From NCBI GenBank assembly GCA_934463265.1, contig CAKSIU010000009.1:1-30265 (forward strand): a DNA stretch of 30,265 nucleotides, read 5' to 3'. Origin of the DNA: an uncultured Eubacteriales bacterium. Its GTDB lineage: Bacteria > Bacillota > Clostridia > Oscillospirales > Acutalibacteraceae. The translations under genes and the position numbers were made by a program. Below are positions 29,541-30,265 of this stretch, piece by piece; position 1 is the stretch's first letter, and every line of letters starts with the position of its first letter. Under the pieces are notes generated by a model that ran no database searches, had not been told where the DNA came from, and saw nothing but the letters and a program-made list of their open reading frames with translations.

Positions 29541-30265
29541 ATGACATCAGATAATAAAAAATCATATTATGCTGTGATTCCAGCGACTGTGAGGTATGAC
29601 AACAGTGTTGTTCCGGGTGCCAAGCTTCTTTACGGTGAAATAACGGCATTGTGTAACGAAAAAGGCTATTGTTGGGCGACGAACGACTATTTCCAGTCGC
29701 CTTTATTCTGTCAGCAAAAGGACAATTTCCACCTGGATTAAATCACTTTGTGATGCTGGATATATTTCAGCAGAGTTTGTTCTAGATAATGAGAGCAAAA
29801 AAGTTAAAGTGAGGTGTCTGAAGGTAGAAGCAAATTTCGATACCCACCTGATGAAAACTTCCATACCCTCACGAAGTAAACTTCGCGAACCCCATGAAGA
29901 AAACTTCGCAGAGAATAATACAATTAATAATATATATACGTCGCAGATTTTTGAGTGGCCAAAAATCAACGACAACAACGTTAAAAAGAAAAAAGTTTTT
30001 GAGGCTGATAGTAACCCATATTTGCTGGCGAAATTCTTGGAAAAATGTATCACAGAAAACAATCCGAAGTTTCCGCAAAACGAATCACAACGCCAGCGAT
30101 GGGCGAAAGACTTTGACCTAATGCTTCGAATAGACAAGATTGATGCAGATGATATAGCTGCGATAATAGAGTGGAGTCAGAATGATAACTTTTGGCGCAG
30201 CAACATTTTGTCTGGCAAGAAACTGAGAGAGAAGTACCAGCAATTAGCAATGAAAATGAACAGCA
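29541..30265 (+). pseudogene. Phage replisome organizer, frameshifted and cut by the window end
   Basis: The N-terminus (YYAVIPATVRYDNSVVPGAK, LLYGEITALCNEKGYCWATN) is typical of helix-turn-helix replication initiation proteins of Firmicutes phages. After NDYF the frame runs out at 29739-29741 (66 aa), but the +1 frame from 29692 continues the family sequence: RLYSVSKRTISTWIKSL, DAGYISAEFVLDNESKKVKV, then a variable linker and FLEKCITENNPKFPQNESQ. It stays open to the last base. One missing base near 29693 (TTC-CC) explains the break. The 3' end lies beyond the window. Whether a functional protein is made depends on the frameshift being genuine. Confidence 0.78.

Larger units (their letters stand above)
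27150..30265. mobile_element. Left part of a prophage-like element inserted in spoIIID
   Basis: From the break in spoIIID to the window end all genes are phage or ICE type, read rightward: a small membrane protein, a cysteine-rich protein, a Sak3 annealing protein, RusA, SSB and a replisome organizer. This order is the usual recombination/replication module of Firmicutes prophages. No integrase is at this end, so a recombinase would be expected at the right end, outside the window. Several genes carry frameshifts or structured-repeat insertions. The exact left boundary is uncertain (about 27145-27215). Confidence 0.72.

Noticed and set aside
29870..29890. CGAAG/CTTCG hairpin in the replisome organizer as a further structured repeat
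   Set aside because: A 5-bp stem with no similarity to repeats A-C, and the coding frame there matches ordinary linker sequence of the family.

Overview
This window looks like a chromosome segment of a low-GC, endospore-forming Clostridia bacterium, probably of the Oscillospirales/Ruminococcaceae type. The reasons are AT-rich DNA, strong Shine-Dalgarno sites with many GTG/TTG starts, a remA-gmk-rpoZ-priA-def cluster, a group II ECF transporter core, a DUF5711-type protein, a spoIIID gene, and a Clp ATPase carrying an McsA-like zinc ribbon. The taxonomic call is inference from gene content only.

Layout. (1) Bases 1-4360, minus strand: remA, gmk, rpoZ, priA and def form one tightly packed operon read from a promoter near 4330-4359. 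A large cloverleaf-shaped inverted repeat sits directly behind def. (2) Bases 4421-25524, plus strand: housekeeping genes. These are alaS, a HIT hydrolase, comEC, holA, ppk2, a PAP2 phosphatase, ruvC-ruvA-ruvB, glmM, an rRNA-type methyltransferase, ecfA1-ecfA2-ecfT, truA, a DUF5711-like membrane beta-propeller protein, a CvpA-like protein, a CDP-alcohol phosphatidyltransferase (pgsA type) and the Clp ATPase. A second cloverleaf repeat lies between alaS and the HIT gene. All of these genes are intact. (3) Bases 25530-26250: three tandem small genes with double-glycine-type leaders and cysteine-rich cores resembling zinc ribbons; the middle one is frameshifted. (4) Bases 26285-26940: six tRNA genes (Gly, Arg, His, Gln, Lys, Lys) and a terminator. 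(5) Bases 26986-27175: the 5' half of spoIIID behind a good sigma-E-like promoter. It is cut off just after its helix-turn-helix. (6) About 27150-30265: the left end of a prophage-like element with a recombination/replication module: a small membrane protein, a cysteine-rich protein, a Sak3-type annealing protein, a RusA resolvase, SSB and a replisome organizer that runs off the window.

The most unusual observations are in (5) and (6). First, the prophage appears to be inserted in spoIIID, which recalls the skin-type elements that interrupt sporulation genes and excise in the mother cell. Second, three copies of a ~111-115 nt structured repeat lie in the 3' parts of three phage genes. Their stems show compensatory base changes. 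Removing the same 115 nt from two of the copies restores a plausible reading frame and C-terminus, and in each case the restored stop sits against the next gene's start signals. A fourth, unrelated hairpin-rich segment is inserted in frame in RusA. Third, two dispersed three-armed cloverleaf repeats with similar terminal stems flank core genes. Frameshifts occur only in the accessory part (a leader peptide, Sak3 and the replisome organizer), which suggests decay or unusual decoding rather than uniform sequencing error.
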